Source: Neolentinus lepideus HHB14362 ss-1
Taxonomy: Eukaryota > Basidiomycota > Agaricomycetes > Gloeophyllales > Gloeophyllaceae
Reading direction: 5' to 3'
NCBI GenBank assembly: GCA_001632425.1
Contig: KV425573.1
Location: 32,283 to 96,282 of the forward strand
DNA length: 64,000 nt
Within the stretch, counting starts at the first letter, position 1, and each line of letters opens with the position of its first letter. The notes below the pieces were generated by a model. The model was given only the letters and a program-made list of their open reading frames with translations, had not been told where the DNA came from and ran no database searches. The translations under genes were made by a program, and so were the position numbers. Below, in pieces: positions 11,524 through 22,707 of the stretch.

Positions 11524-11705
11524 CGTGGACGCGATGCAAGTCGCGCATCGCGTCCGATAGCACGTGTCTCGATAGAGTCATCAGATTTGGGAGTATACCT
11601 GCCTGTTTGGGTAATTATGTTTTACTTTTCAACCAGCGATCCTGCACGGAGCGTATACTGAAGACACTGATACGAGTAAACACATATCTCTGCATATCTC
11701 TGTCT

Positions 11706-13111
11706 CTAGCACTGTCCATTGCTCGTAAGCGTAACCCTGCCTATCCATACCTCTACCGGAGCACCCCCAGCTCCATGGCGTTCACCCACTTTCTCGAAGT
11801 CGGCGCCGATCTCTTTTACCATACTCCACAGCTTCCTCTCTCCCGCATCGCGCTCCTTGTAGCCTAGAAGTATCAGCGGTGCATTTGACTTGCTTGTAGA
11901 AAAAGTGACTAGAGAGGAGAGCGTGCGGACGAGGGAGGGAAAGGAGGATGTATTATATGTGACGTCGGCCATCCTATTGAAGATTACATTAGTTAGTGCA
12001 TGTCATTCATTTCATGGGTTGCTTACAGTATGATATCAATTCCTTTGCTTAGACAGTGCAATTCATCCGGAAGGCGGTCTTGATCCCAATCCAATACAAC
12101 CGCTTCCGGCTTGTTGTGGGAAGAGAAGAGCTGGAAATTGGATTCGATGTTCTGAGAAAGAGGAGGCATAGCCGAAGCTAGGTGGTCAACCAAGAGATGA
12201 GTCCTTTGAACGTGATTTTATCCTAGATTCAAAGATACTGACCAAGATCCGTGGTGAAAATGCGAGTCCCGCTTTGCTCACTGGAATCGGGCACCGACCG
12301 CAGGGCGCCTAGGACTAAAGATACGATCCCTGTGCCAGCTCCTGTACACATTCATGACATTTCACTTCCTAGTCATGCATAAACAAAATAAGTGACCTAC
12401 CTAGCTCGACAAAATTGCAGAAGCCAGGGCGATTTAGAGCCGCCTTCATATCTTGGACAAGCGGCAACAGAGCGCTCTGATCATTAAATACATCAATTAT
12501 CCAACCACTCAGACCAATGCCGCTATCCCAAATTTTCTACTACCTAACGTTGGATCAAGCACACATACATGGACATGCCAAGTCGAACGAACCTTGTCGA
12601 GGTCAAAGGACGTTTGCTCCCTGATGACCATTACCGCTTGCTCATCTTGCGATGGAACAGGAAAACGATATATCCGCTCGATTTGGTCCTGTTTTTTGCT
12701 TTTCATATTGCGTGAACTGAATAAGATCGGCATGGAGAGTACAGGGAAAATCAATGACCCTAGTCCTTCGCCAGTCAGAGAAATGATTGGATTGCCTTGA
12801 ACCTGGGCGGTCAGCATGAGCCTCCATAGCTGTCCATCTCGTAGCCCTGGCGGAGGAGGAACTGACAGCTCCTTATAAGCGCTACTCAATCTCCATGTAG
12901 TGAGCTTCACTGGTCGAGTTCCTGAAAGATCTTTCGGATAAGTGTTTTCTTGATTTGCATTCGAGACGGGGCACCAAGAGTAAAAGATATCTTGGACATC
13001 ATTGTATAACTCCGTCCGCAAGTCGTTTGCAATCTGCGGTGTAATGGTCACCGGTCCTGGAGGAACCTGGACGGGCGGAGGACGGAGGAAAGACAGATAA
13101 AAGAACATCAC
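11706..13111 (-). CDS. METTL21-type protein-lysine N-methyltransferase
   Basis: This is a seven-beta-strand S-adenosylmethionine methyltransferase of the METTL21/EEF-lysine methyltransferase group (Methyltransf_16), which modifies lysines in translation factors or chaperones. The SAM-binding loop reads FCNFVELGAGTGIVSLVLGA, split by an intron. An acidic second strand follows (IFTTDLASAMPPLSQNI). The family's DxxY catalytic motif is in MADVTYNTSSF, followed by the typical PLILLGYKERDAGERKLW. A first exon of about 190 residues precedes the fold and contains ERIYRFPVPSQDEQ, common in these enzymes. About 380-390 residues are predicted in roughly five exons. The start is MMFFYLSFLRPPP. It is divergent from the RNase III-like gene with only 122 bases between start codons, so the promoter is probably shared. 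Confidence 0.83.
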
Positions 13112-13233
13112 TAATACCGCGAGGAGTCCTAGTCAGTACTTGTGACCCACAAGCACTGCCTTCCTTTTTGGGAATTCTGTTATTTAGTGGTTCGAACTTC
13201 GAACTCGCCTTGTCGTTCCTTGCCACTGCAGCC

Positions 13234-15040
13234 ATGGCCCACGTCTTTCGCGCCGTGCAGCAGGCGGTCATCGCTGCAATTCAAGCCGACGATTTTTCTT
13301 TTCCTCTTCCAGACTTGATCGACTACTCTTGGACACAAGGCATCCCCAACGTTTCGACGATGTCGTATGCAGAATGGGAGAGGCTGGCGTTTCTGGGCGA
13401 TGCAACGGCATCGGGGTGCATCGCGAACCAACTCAAACATCTCATGCCCGAGGGGACGCCGCATTTGTATACTGTGAGCGTCGCCAGGAGAACGCACCCT
13501 TTGACTGACAATGCTGTTGCAGGTGCTCCGTTCTGGACTACAGTCCAACCAGACATTTGCTCATATCTTCAGAAAGGCTTGCTTACTTGCTGTATGTAGC
13601 TCTGAACCCGTTGTCGTCCAACCGTCTCTCTTCAAGCGCGGTGGTGACTTCTTTGAAGCGATACTAGGCTTGATGATGACACAGAAGAGTCTGGAGTTCG
13701 TCAAAGGATGGCTGGAACCCATGTACGCGCCACTCATCCGAGCCGCTGCGAGAGCATACCTTGCTTTTCAAGAGGATCTGCTCCGGTTACCGTCACCACC
13801 TGGTGGTAACTTTGATAAAACTGTTGCACGTCGCCGTCCGAAACCCAAGACCGCAAAAGAAATGTTTGCGATACAGAACTACCTCGCTTCTGCTCCTGTT
13901 CGGGTGCTACGTCCTCCATCTCAAGCAACATCTGCACATCCCGCCTCGGACGCTACACAGTCTGCCCTCGCAACCAGAGACCCGAACGTGCATAGGTCAC
14001 CTGCAAGCTCGTATACACGTCAATTGCCTGCTTCTCAAGTCCAAAAAGCCTGTGCTTACCCTCGAAATATTCACAACCCAGTCCAAGGCCCACGTGCACA
14101 GATTGAAGTCATCGATCTATGCGACGACAGCGATCTCTCAGACATGGACATATCTTCCTCAAGCAAACCCGATCTGTCAGATATGCCTGTCTCGTCCGAA
14201 ACCTCTCCATTCGCCCCTCGAACCTTGACGAGACCTCGCGCGTCTTCATCAGCGTCTATAATGTCTTGTGACCCATCGGAGTGGACTCCTCCCACGCGTG
14301 AGCGGCGGGCGCGAGCTCCTTCTCCACCGCCCCTGCTGAGAGGGCGCAGCCCTACAAGGTGCACTATTGCTTCTCAGCCTATCCCACGCACCCAGGCCCC
14401 TCCACCCAAACGGGACGTCCTGCCTCGAGGAACCGTCTCGTTCATCCACGGTCCCAGTCTCGAAGACCCTTTCGCGAGGCTGCCTGCGAAACCCTGTTTC
14501 CTTCCACAAGTAACGACCTCCAGTCATAACGACGTGTTTCAACCTCCTTCCGCATGGCCCCCTCCGGCCTTCCCAGCCGTCCCACTCGAACGCCGCCTTC
14601 GCTCTCCTTCGCTGCCGCCGCGCCCTTCCGAATACTACCGCGAGGAGCCTCCTATCAGCTTCTACAGATCACGATACAGCGACGGCAACGTCCCTCAGCG
14701 TGCCCGGGCCCCATCGCCTCCGCCGAGATATGAACAGTGGTACGCTCCGCTTCCCCTTGAAAGGCGTATTCGCACACCATCCCCTCGCCGTTATGAGTAC
14801 CCTCCTCGCCACGACGTGTACGCTCATCCCCCGGCCCCCAGTCCTGTGGACTTGGAACCCGGTCGCCGTCTGCCTCTTGCCCGCCGCCTGCGCACCCCAT
14901 CACCTCCACCGTCATGGCGGGCATATGAACCCCGCGAGCAGTCCCCTCGCGTCCAGCAACATTCGCGATATCGGTATGGATACGATGACCCCAGTGTCGG
15001 TCCTGGTCCTGCACATTCTCCGACGCGAGTTTACTACTGA
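13234..15040 (+). CDS. degenerate RNase III-domain protein with long Pro/Arg-rich tail
   Basis: Two exons (13234-13473 and 13523-15040) encode 585 residues. The N-terminal part resembles an RNase III fold. AEWERLAFLGDA matches the signature NERLEFLGDA, and GGDFFEAILGLMM matches the second acidic motif (D..EA.IGA). Relative to bacterial RNase III, the Glu of ER, the Asp of GDA and the later Asp and Glu are kept, but the Glu at the ERLE position is Ala, so activity is doubtful. No dsRNA-binding domain is seen. After residue ~190 the protein is low-complexity. It has an acidic patch (VIDLCDDSDLSDMDISSS) and then repeated units such as LERRLRSPSLPPRP, RARAPSPPPRYE, LERRIRTPSPRRYE and LARRLRTPSPPPSW, reminiscent of RS-domain proteins. 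The start ATG (MAHVFRAVQQAV) fits the domain. The RNase III assignment is by motif only. Confidence 0.68.
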
Positions 15041-15573
15041 GGTTTCCTTTCGAATTCTTCCTTCAACAGCCCTTCATGAATCACGACGCGTAATGAACTT
15101 GGATATCCGATATACATCTCGCAGCTGGATAGTGAGATCTAATAACAGTCCTGCTGTATTACAAGTATCGCCTATGTAACATCGAGTATTCGTCTTCCCG
15201 TCTATGGTATATCCTATTATTATGAAGCGAGTGAAACGTAGCTGTACGGCAGCTTTCATATCCGGTGAAACCTCACGCCTGACATCGAAGACGATAAAAC
15301 AGTTAGGGTAGCGCTGCGAGGCTATCTGTAAATTCTGTACCCAAGGTCTCGGCTTGTGGAACCATATACTTGATCCAGTGCCAGGCACCAAATCCTCAAG
15401 ACGACTTCAAGCCCAAGCCCCGCTGAAATTTTTAAACGGGCCTGATAGGCTAACTCTCACATATCGTTTCTCACAGGAACATAATGATCAAGAGAACAAT
15501 GGATAGGGAAATAAACTAATATAAGATAGTGATACAAAGTCGAAATACAACACTAGTGGTGTGAAAACCCGAT
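15041..15573. other. intergenic region between convergent genes
   Basis: These 533 bases separate the stop of the RNase III-like gene (+) from the stop of histone H3 (-). They should hold both 3' UTRs. No gene or strong repeat was seen. Confidence 0.5.
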
Positions 15574-16166
<593 letters not shown>

Positions 16167-16476
16167 TACTAATACAAAGAAGAGTGGAGCGGAGAGGTAA
16201 ACACTTCTTAAGGCCGGCGATGATGGTGGTAGAGGCAAGGGTAAGTAGGAGGAATAGATTGAGCCTGGGACTGTTTATATATTGCCGCGTCGCGGTACTG
16301 GCACGTGATGCGTAATCAACGAATACACGAAACTTTATTATTTGGCACAGCCACCAACGCGCTCTATAATAGGGCCCGAGGTGTTCCCTTTTTAACAACT
16401 CCGTCGTTGCCTTTGGTGCCGCTTGCCTCAAAGCAGTTCAACCCGCTTCACCAACTTTTAACAACTTTCTAACAAC
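16167..16476. promoter_or_regulatory. bidirectional histone H3/H4 promoter
   Basis: The 310 bases between the H3 and H4 start codons are nearly symmetric. TTTATATA at 16274-16281 reads TATATAAA toward H3, about 108 bases before its ATG. TATAAT at 16365-16370 faces H4, about 107 bases before its ATG. A shared S-phase promoter is the usual arrangement for such pairs. The TATA calls are from sequence only. Confidence 0.7.
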
Positions 16477-16963
<487 letters not shown>

Positions 16964-17403
16964 ATCCTCCGTCTCTTATCCCTCATCTGGTGTTTTCCTT
17001 ATGTATCAGTCTTGTATCGTTACTGTACTTCTATTTATTCTTCTATCAATACATTACGCCCGTCAGCTATCAATGCTTGTGGGTATTAAAGAGGATATTT
17101 TCATCGAATGCTGCTGTCAGTCGTGCTGCATATGCTGTATGTAAGGCAAGATTCTATAGTAGCTGGGGGGTCTTTCCATTGTCTCAGGCAAGGACTGAAA
17201 TCGGTCATTCGGAGCCTCTGCAACAAGTAGAGGCGATTAAACCAAGTGCCCATAGCAATACTGACTAAGTGCAAGTAAAGGTTCTGTGCTGTCTATCTAG
17301 TCTGCTAATGTAACGCTGCAATGTATATACAGATGTAGTCCACGACCTACTCATAACGATAACACCAGTCCATAAGTCCACTTCATACTCAGAGCAAGCC
17401 ACT
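16964..17403. other. intergenic region between convergent genes
   Basis: These 440 bases separate the histone H4 stop from the aspartic protease stop. They probably comprise two 3' UTRs. Short frames here show no family resemblance. Confidence 0.5.
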
Positions 17404-19227
17404 TCAGAACACAGACATGATACCAACCACAACGCCCCCTAGCAGCAGCCCAAGTGTGGTGAGCGTCGAGGCGCGCACGCTCTCGCCCGAGCTACTCAGA
17501 GCGTCCGACCCGTTCGTCGCGGACACCGCCGCAGCCGCCGACCCAATCGTAGCACTCGGCACAGGCCCATTGACGCCATTCTGGGCGGTCACAGCCTCCG
17601 AGAGCTGCGCGAACCCCACCGACGGCGGGTTGAAGCGGAACACGGAATACACGTTCTTCAAGAACGTGTCGCCGACGATCCACGCAGGCGCGCTCCCGCC
17701 CGTTTCCAGTTCAAATAACGCGCCGAGACACTGCGAGTTGCTGATCTGCGTGAGCTTAAAATCTGCCGGGCTGATGGACCAGCTGTTCCCGCCAAAGGCC
17801 AAGGAGACGTTGACGGCTGTCGAGCAAGCTATGTTTCGTCGCAAGTCAGTAATGTGCTTTGAAGATGTAGCGTTGTTTGGACGCACGATAGGTGTAGTAG
17901 CCCTCAAAGTTACCGGTGCCTGGGGCGGAGCCTGGGATCTCGGAATACACCTGCGCGATAGCGCTGGACGGGCCACCGACCAGCGTGGTACCCGTGTCGA
18001 TGGCAGCAAATGAGCTCGATGAGGAGGAGGCGAAGGTTAGTGCATTGCCCTGGACATTGATTTCTGTATTACAAGAAGGCTAGTCAGTAAAGATATGAGA
18101 TGCTACCAAGACGTCACGAACGGGTCAGAGGCAAGATCCAATAAGACTCTTGTCCGGAAGGTATCGATTGGAAGTCGATGTCGCCTGTGTAGAGAGATTC
18201 ATTGACGAAGCCTAGTACAGAAGCCCAATGAGCAATGTTTCGGAATTCAGCATCGATGCTAAGGCCTACCCATGGTAAACGATCCTCCCGGTTCTAGCGT
18301 CTGGGCGTTGTTGTCGTCGACGAAGCTGCAGTTTGGCTTAACATACCAATAGACAATAGAATAGCAAATAGACATACCGAGTCAATTGGAATGACATAAC
18401 TGGAGAATCCCATGCCCCACTGCCGGCAAGAGTCTGCCACAACGGCGTAGCGCCCGATGTCGCAATGGTATTCCACGCCAGCCCGAGCAGCCCGGACACG
18501 GGGTTGTTCAGCAAGCCAGACGAAACATCGTTACACACGCCGAAGGCCTGGTTCGCGACGGAGAAGCCCGCCATCTGAACAGTATCTTGACCGAGGATAC
18601 CAGCGGCCTGCCCGGAGCCATACTGGATGTTGAACGGCTTGCTCAGATTCTTGAAAGTCGACGATTGAGATGCGGTGAATGTGGGCACAGACTTGCAACC
18701 TATCTCGCAGGCCGAGTCTGCCACCCATAGGTCGCTATTTATAGGTCACTCATAAATATAGCGGTGATATAGAGCGTAGCCTTGCCACTTACGAAGAACC
18801 GGTATCAAGTATAACATTAAAAGATACAGGCGGGGTCCCTATGGCGACTGAACCATAATAACTGCGGGGGCGACACAGTGAGCTAGCCGGGACTGGTCCC
18901 ATAGACAATGTACATACCTTGAATCCGCGTTCTGATTCGTGATGCTAACGACCTATTAAATATTTGGAATCTGGAGGGCCCAGGCCGTACTCACAGATTC
19001 GTTCCGCTACCACGCTTCACAGGTGTAGCGGAGCCGCCATATTTGCTAATGAGCATTTCTCGGTGGCTCTTCGCCCATTCTCCCCAATCCTTCTCCGTGC
19101 GCCGGTTGTGCGCTCTCCGTACAAGGGGAATTGTTGTTGACGAGCCAGTGTTTGGTCTTGGAGCAGCAAGGACATCAGAAGCAATTAAAAGCAAGATAGC
19201 CAGAGTGCATTGTAATGAAGGAAGCAT
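17404..19227 (-). CDS. secreted, probably GPI-anchored aspartic protease (pepsin family A1)
   Basis: This is a pepsin-type endopeptidase of the secretory pathway or cell surface. The N-terminus MLPSLQCTLAILLLIASDVL is a clear signal peptide, followed by a propeptide with basic sites (VRRAHNRR, VKRGSG). The active-site region precedes DLWVADSACE, and the flap-side segment FNIQYGSGQAAGILGQDTV follows. VSGLLGLAWNTIA and a later exon with the second catalytic motif AIDTGTTLVGGPSSAIAQVY complete the pattern. The C-terminal lobe has GALFELETGGSAPAWIVGDT and FLKNVYSVFRFNPPSVGFAQ. After it comes a Ser/Ala-rich spacer and a hydrophobic end (LTTLGLLLGGVVVGIMSVF), typical of a GPI-attachment signal. About eight exons are present, and the short ones around 18720-19000 are the least certain. 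Substrate is not predictable. Confidence 0.88.
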
Positions 19228-19883
19228 GCTTGAGGTGAGTGAATTGAGGTGAGTGTCGGTGATTAGTCGTGATGGCTACGTTAGTCGATGAGTCCTCGCG
19301 CTGCGAGCTTGTGGGTCAGTGTTGAGTGAAAAGTAAAGCTGAAGAGAAGGTACGTCCAGCGTAAAAGAAACGGAAGCAAGAAGACCTTATACTCGCGCAG
19401 CTCTATGAGATCGCGCACTGCCGCGCCTGCCGCCTATGGAAACCGCGGGAATTGGCGGACCGCCGGAGAAGCCGCCGGCGTGCTTATCCAATCCGGGGCT
19501 CTGCTCCGCAGCCCACCAATAGGACCAAGCCTCCAGCACAGCGACAGCGCTTCGACAGTTAGTGCTAAGATGAGGCTATTTGTACTTAAAGGCAGCAGTA
19601 TGACAAACAAAACAGATAGCATGGTTCCACGCCAAGGCCAACGCACCTGCCTAGAGCCGTTTCTTGGCCCTCTCGGCCCTCATTAGCGGGTCGAAAGAAC
19701 ACCCGCAAGCCGAAACTAGAGTTTCTCGGAATCATGCCACATCACGTCCAGTCAGTGTAGATCAGAATGACATGGTATTTGCGGGAGGGAATTGTATCGC
19801 TACAACAACATAGGATACACCAGAGGAGGAAAATGTTAGAGAAGTGAACCAGAAATGCAAGGCCAACAGACAGAACAACATAT
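19228..19883. other. intergenic region
   Basis: These 656 bases hold the aspartic-protease promoter and the 3' region of the ING gene. GCCGCCGG-rich stretches occur near 19430-19490. No coding exon is supported. Confidence 0.5.
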
Positions 19884-21491
19884 TCATCGCCGCTTCTTTC
19901 GACCTTTCCTGGGCCTCGTACTTGCGTCCTTGCACTCCCTACAAAACCACCTTCCACGTGGCGGTACAGTGAGATCCACACATCCGTAGTGGAACTAAAA
20001 CGTCATTAGACGAGCGCCTTCAAGGCCAACGGATTCCACTTACCCACTCGCGCTCGCAGTCTGGATTATCGCATGCAATCATCTATTGAGACAATGAGAA
20101 CGATTCGGGCACCACGACGTGTTACGCACCTCTCCGTAGGACACTTGATTGCAGAAGCAGTACCGCGGCTCATCTGGATTGGCGATCGTCTCCAGCGCCG
20201 CTTGTGCGGCATTCGTGATCATAGGCGCCACCGTTAATTTCACCGACTTGATGTTTGTGGTTGCAGGGACCAGCGGCGCCGCGTTCTCTGTCGTCTCCTC
20301 TAGAGCCTTCTTCTTCTGCCGTCCCTTCTTCCCCCTTCGCGGTCTCGGCGCAACCTGACCCTCCTGCACCTCAGACACGATTCCCATTGTCGGCACATCG
20401 TCGGCCTCTGCGCCAGCATTAGCTTGGTCAAGCACATCGACGTCCATATTCTCCGTGTCACCCGGAGCGGGACTGTGCTGCCCGCGTGTCCGTCCCTTGG
20501 GAACAGTCAGGTCAGGGAGAACTATGGGGGCTGGCAGCGTGCCTGGTCGGAGACCATGTGAAAGAACGAGTTCCTGCTCTTTGATTGCCTGGTCCAGAAG
20601 GCGAATGTGTCTGTCCACCTGGCGTGGGCGTGTTAGTGCTGGAGGTGCCAGGACAGAACGGACTTACTGTATCATAAGCGGACTTCGCGACATTGACCTT
20701 CTCCTGTGATGCAGAAACCATCTCCTCAGAGAATCTGGCCACTCGAGAGAGTAGCACTTGAGCTTGCGTTGAGTTCTGAGGTGTCTGTTCTGATGGTTTC
20801 GAAGACGAAGCACGCTGTGCTGGGGTATCTACAACGGCAGGGACTGAAGAAGCTTTCCCGCCGGGGGACTTAGAGGGAGACATTGGAACACCGTTGGGGC
20901 GGGACGGCGTTCGGAGAGAATCCGCAAGATCAGCTGCAGTATTCGGTGGTGGATCGACGTCCATTGGTTCCGCCGAACTTGTTCGCTCAGCGATTTCTTT
21001 CTCGTTGTCTTTTGAAGTAACAATGCCAGCTCGCAGTCTGCGCCATTCTGCATAGCGTTGAAGCATGGGCAGAAGGGAGGATTGGTACTCTGTAGAACAA
21101 TTGGTTCAGACATCGTCCCGGTCTTTGTCGAAGTCCTCACCGTGCACATGCTCATCCAGCTCCTTCACCAGCGCAAAGTGCCTCTCTAACGATAGCGGTA
21201 GTTGTTCTACAGCTAAGTTTACACATGAGCGACACTCCATCCCATCAAGAATGCGGACTTGTCATTTAAGCAAGTAATTCGAACATTACTTTCGAAGAAT
21301 TCCTCCTTAAATGTTTCCCAGACTTCTGCCTCCTTCCCCGGCTGCTCGTTGCCAGGCTTGGGTTCGCCCTCTCTGTCTTCTTCCGCGTCTACTTTCACGG
21401 CATCTTCTGGTTCTGCTTGCTGCACATCCACATCGACCTTCTGAGTAGTACGTCGAGACTTCCTCCTAGTAAACCTCGATTTCGGCGACAT
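19884..21491 (-). CDS. ING-family chromatin reader with C-terminal PHD finger
   Basis: ING proteins (Pho23, Yng1 and Yng2 in yeast) bind histone H3 trimethylated at K4 through a PHD finger and recruit acetyltransferase or deacetylase complexes. The N-terminus MSPKSRFTRRKSRRTTQ is basic. The ING domain includes LPLSLERHFALVKELDE and YQSSLLPMLQRYAEWRRLR. A long Ser/Pro-rich linker is followed by a second helical segment (LLSRVARFSEEMVSASQEKV and RHIRLLDQAIKEQE). The PHD finger is complete across three exons, YCFCNQVSYGE, MIACDNPDCEREW and FHYGCVDLTVPPRGRWFCRE, giving all C4HC3 ligands. It ends in RKGRKKRR, a polybasic tail typical of the family. The long linker resembles Pho23 more than Yng1, but the complex cannot be assigned. 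It is divergent from SEC72 across 185 bases. Confidence 0.88.
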
Positions 21492-21676
21492 TGCGGGTCT
21501 CTCCAAAGAGTCACGACTCGGGGTGAGAGGTCGTCTCGACGCGCGCCGCTAATTGCGGTCCCAAAAGGTCTTGATTTCCCACGAATCGCGTCGGTGGCGG
21601 GAGAGTGCAATGCGTTGCTGGCATGTTTACCTAGTCCCACTGTCAGTATCTTCAAGGTCCCTCGTCGCTCTCTGCA
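21492..21676. promoter_or_regulatory. divergent promoter, ING gene and SEC72
   Basis: These 185 bases separate two start codons facing away from each other, so both promoters and 5' UTRs must fit here or overlap. No obvious TATA box was seen. Confidence 0.5.
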
Positions 21677-22569
21677 ATGGCCCAACCTCAACAAATGCAC
21701 TCGCATGGACCCGGCCAGCCAATGCATACGCACACCCCTCCACAAGCCCCGCCGCAAGTCGTCCCTACACCAGACCCCGCCATCCAAGCCCTCATCGACG
21801 CGGACTACAGACCGGTGGACCTGACCACCGGAGGTCCTAGCGAAAGCCAGGTCTTCTGCGCGAAACACAAACTGGAGAAGTGTTCGGACTGTGATGTTGA
21901 TTTCACCACGACAAACCGGATAGCGAAGTTACTTACGTCTCAGCCGAATCTGAGATGTCCGCCTCCAGCTCAGATTGTGACGCCCAAGCTCTCACAAGTA
22001 ATCACTACCACGAAGGAGGAGGGCAATGTAAGTGTCGAAAATCTGCCATTCATTGAACCGCTACTTACAGCGTCAATGCAGCTTCTGTACAAGAATAATC
22101 AGTATGACAAGGCTATCACAAAATATACTCTCGCAGCCAGCTACGCTTTGCAACGCCCACCCTGGGAAGCGAGCCAGCTTGTTCGCGACGAACTTACAAC
22201 TGCCATCTCAAATCGCTCCGCTGCTTACCTTGAGTTGGGTGACCGGATAGGTGCATTGGTGGATGCGGAGACCGTCATCCAGCTTAAGCGGCCATGGAGT
22301 AAAGGACATTTCCGAAAGGCGAAGGCATTGGTGGAGATGGGTGAATTGAAGGAGGCGAGAGACGCGATCAGTCTGGGCTTGCAGTTTGAACCAAATAATA
22401 CGGTGCGTAGACTATCTTGAATATAACCGAGAGTAATTACTCCACGTCATGCTTATCATACATAATACAGGAAATGAACGGCTACCTAGCTGAAATCAAC
22501 GGAATGATAAAAAAGGCGGAGAATACGAAGGCAGCTGCAAACTCATCAACATCACCCCTCAAACCATAG
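21677..22569 (+). CDS. SEC72: ER translocation complex subunit Sec72
   Basis: Sec72 is the cytosolic TPR subunit of the Sec62/Sec63 complex, which promotes post-translational import of secretory proteins into the ER and binds cytosolic Hsp70. Three exons (21677-22027, 22082-22402 and 22471-22569) encode 256 residues. The N-terminus is His/Pro-rich. The fungal Sec72 block FCAKHKLEKCSDCDVDFTTT then appears. The TPR part follows, with LLYKNNQYDKAITKYTLAAS, AISNRSAAYLELGDRIGALV and GHFRKAKALVEMGELKEARD. The protein ends in a short helix (EMNGYLAEINGMIKKAE) and SSTSPLKP. Intron 1 is 54 bases, a multiple of three and free of stops, so unspliced transcripts would stay in frame with an 18-residue insert. 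Confidence 0.88.
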
Positions 22570-22707
22570 CGTTACACCATTAACAACCCCCTCCTCCTAC
22601 GCGCGCTGCTGAGCCTTGCTGGTACATAGTTGTATCATTATCACCACACTATCTGGACGCAGTCCCTTCATCTATTTATGTAGTCCTTCCGATCCTTTTG
22701 TATTTTC

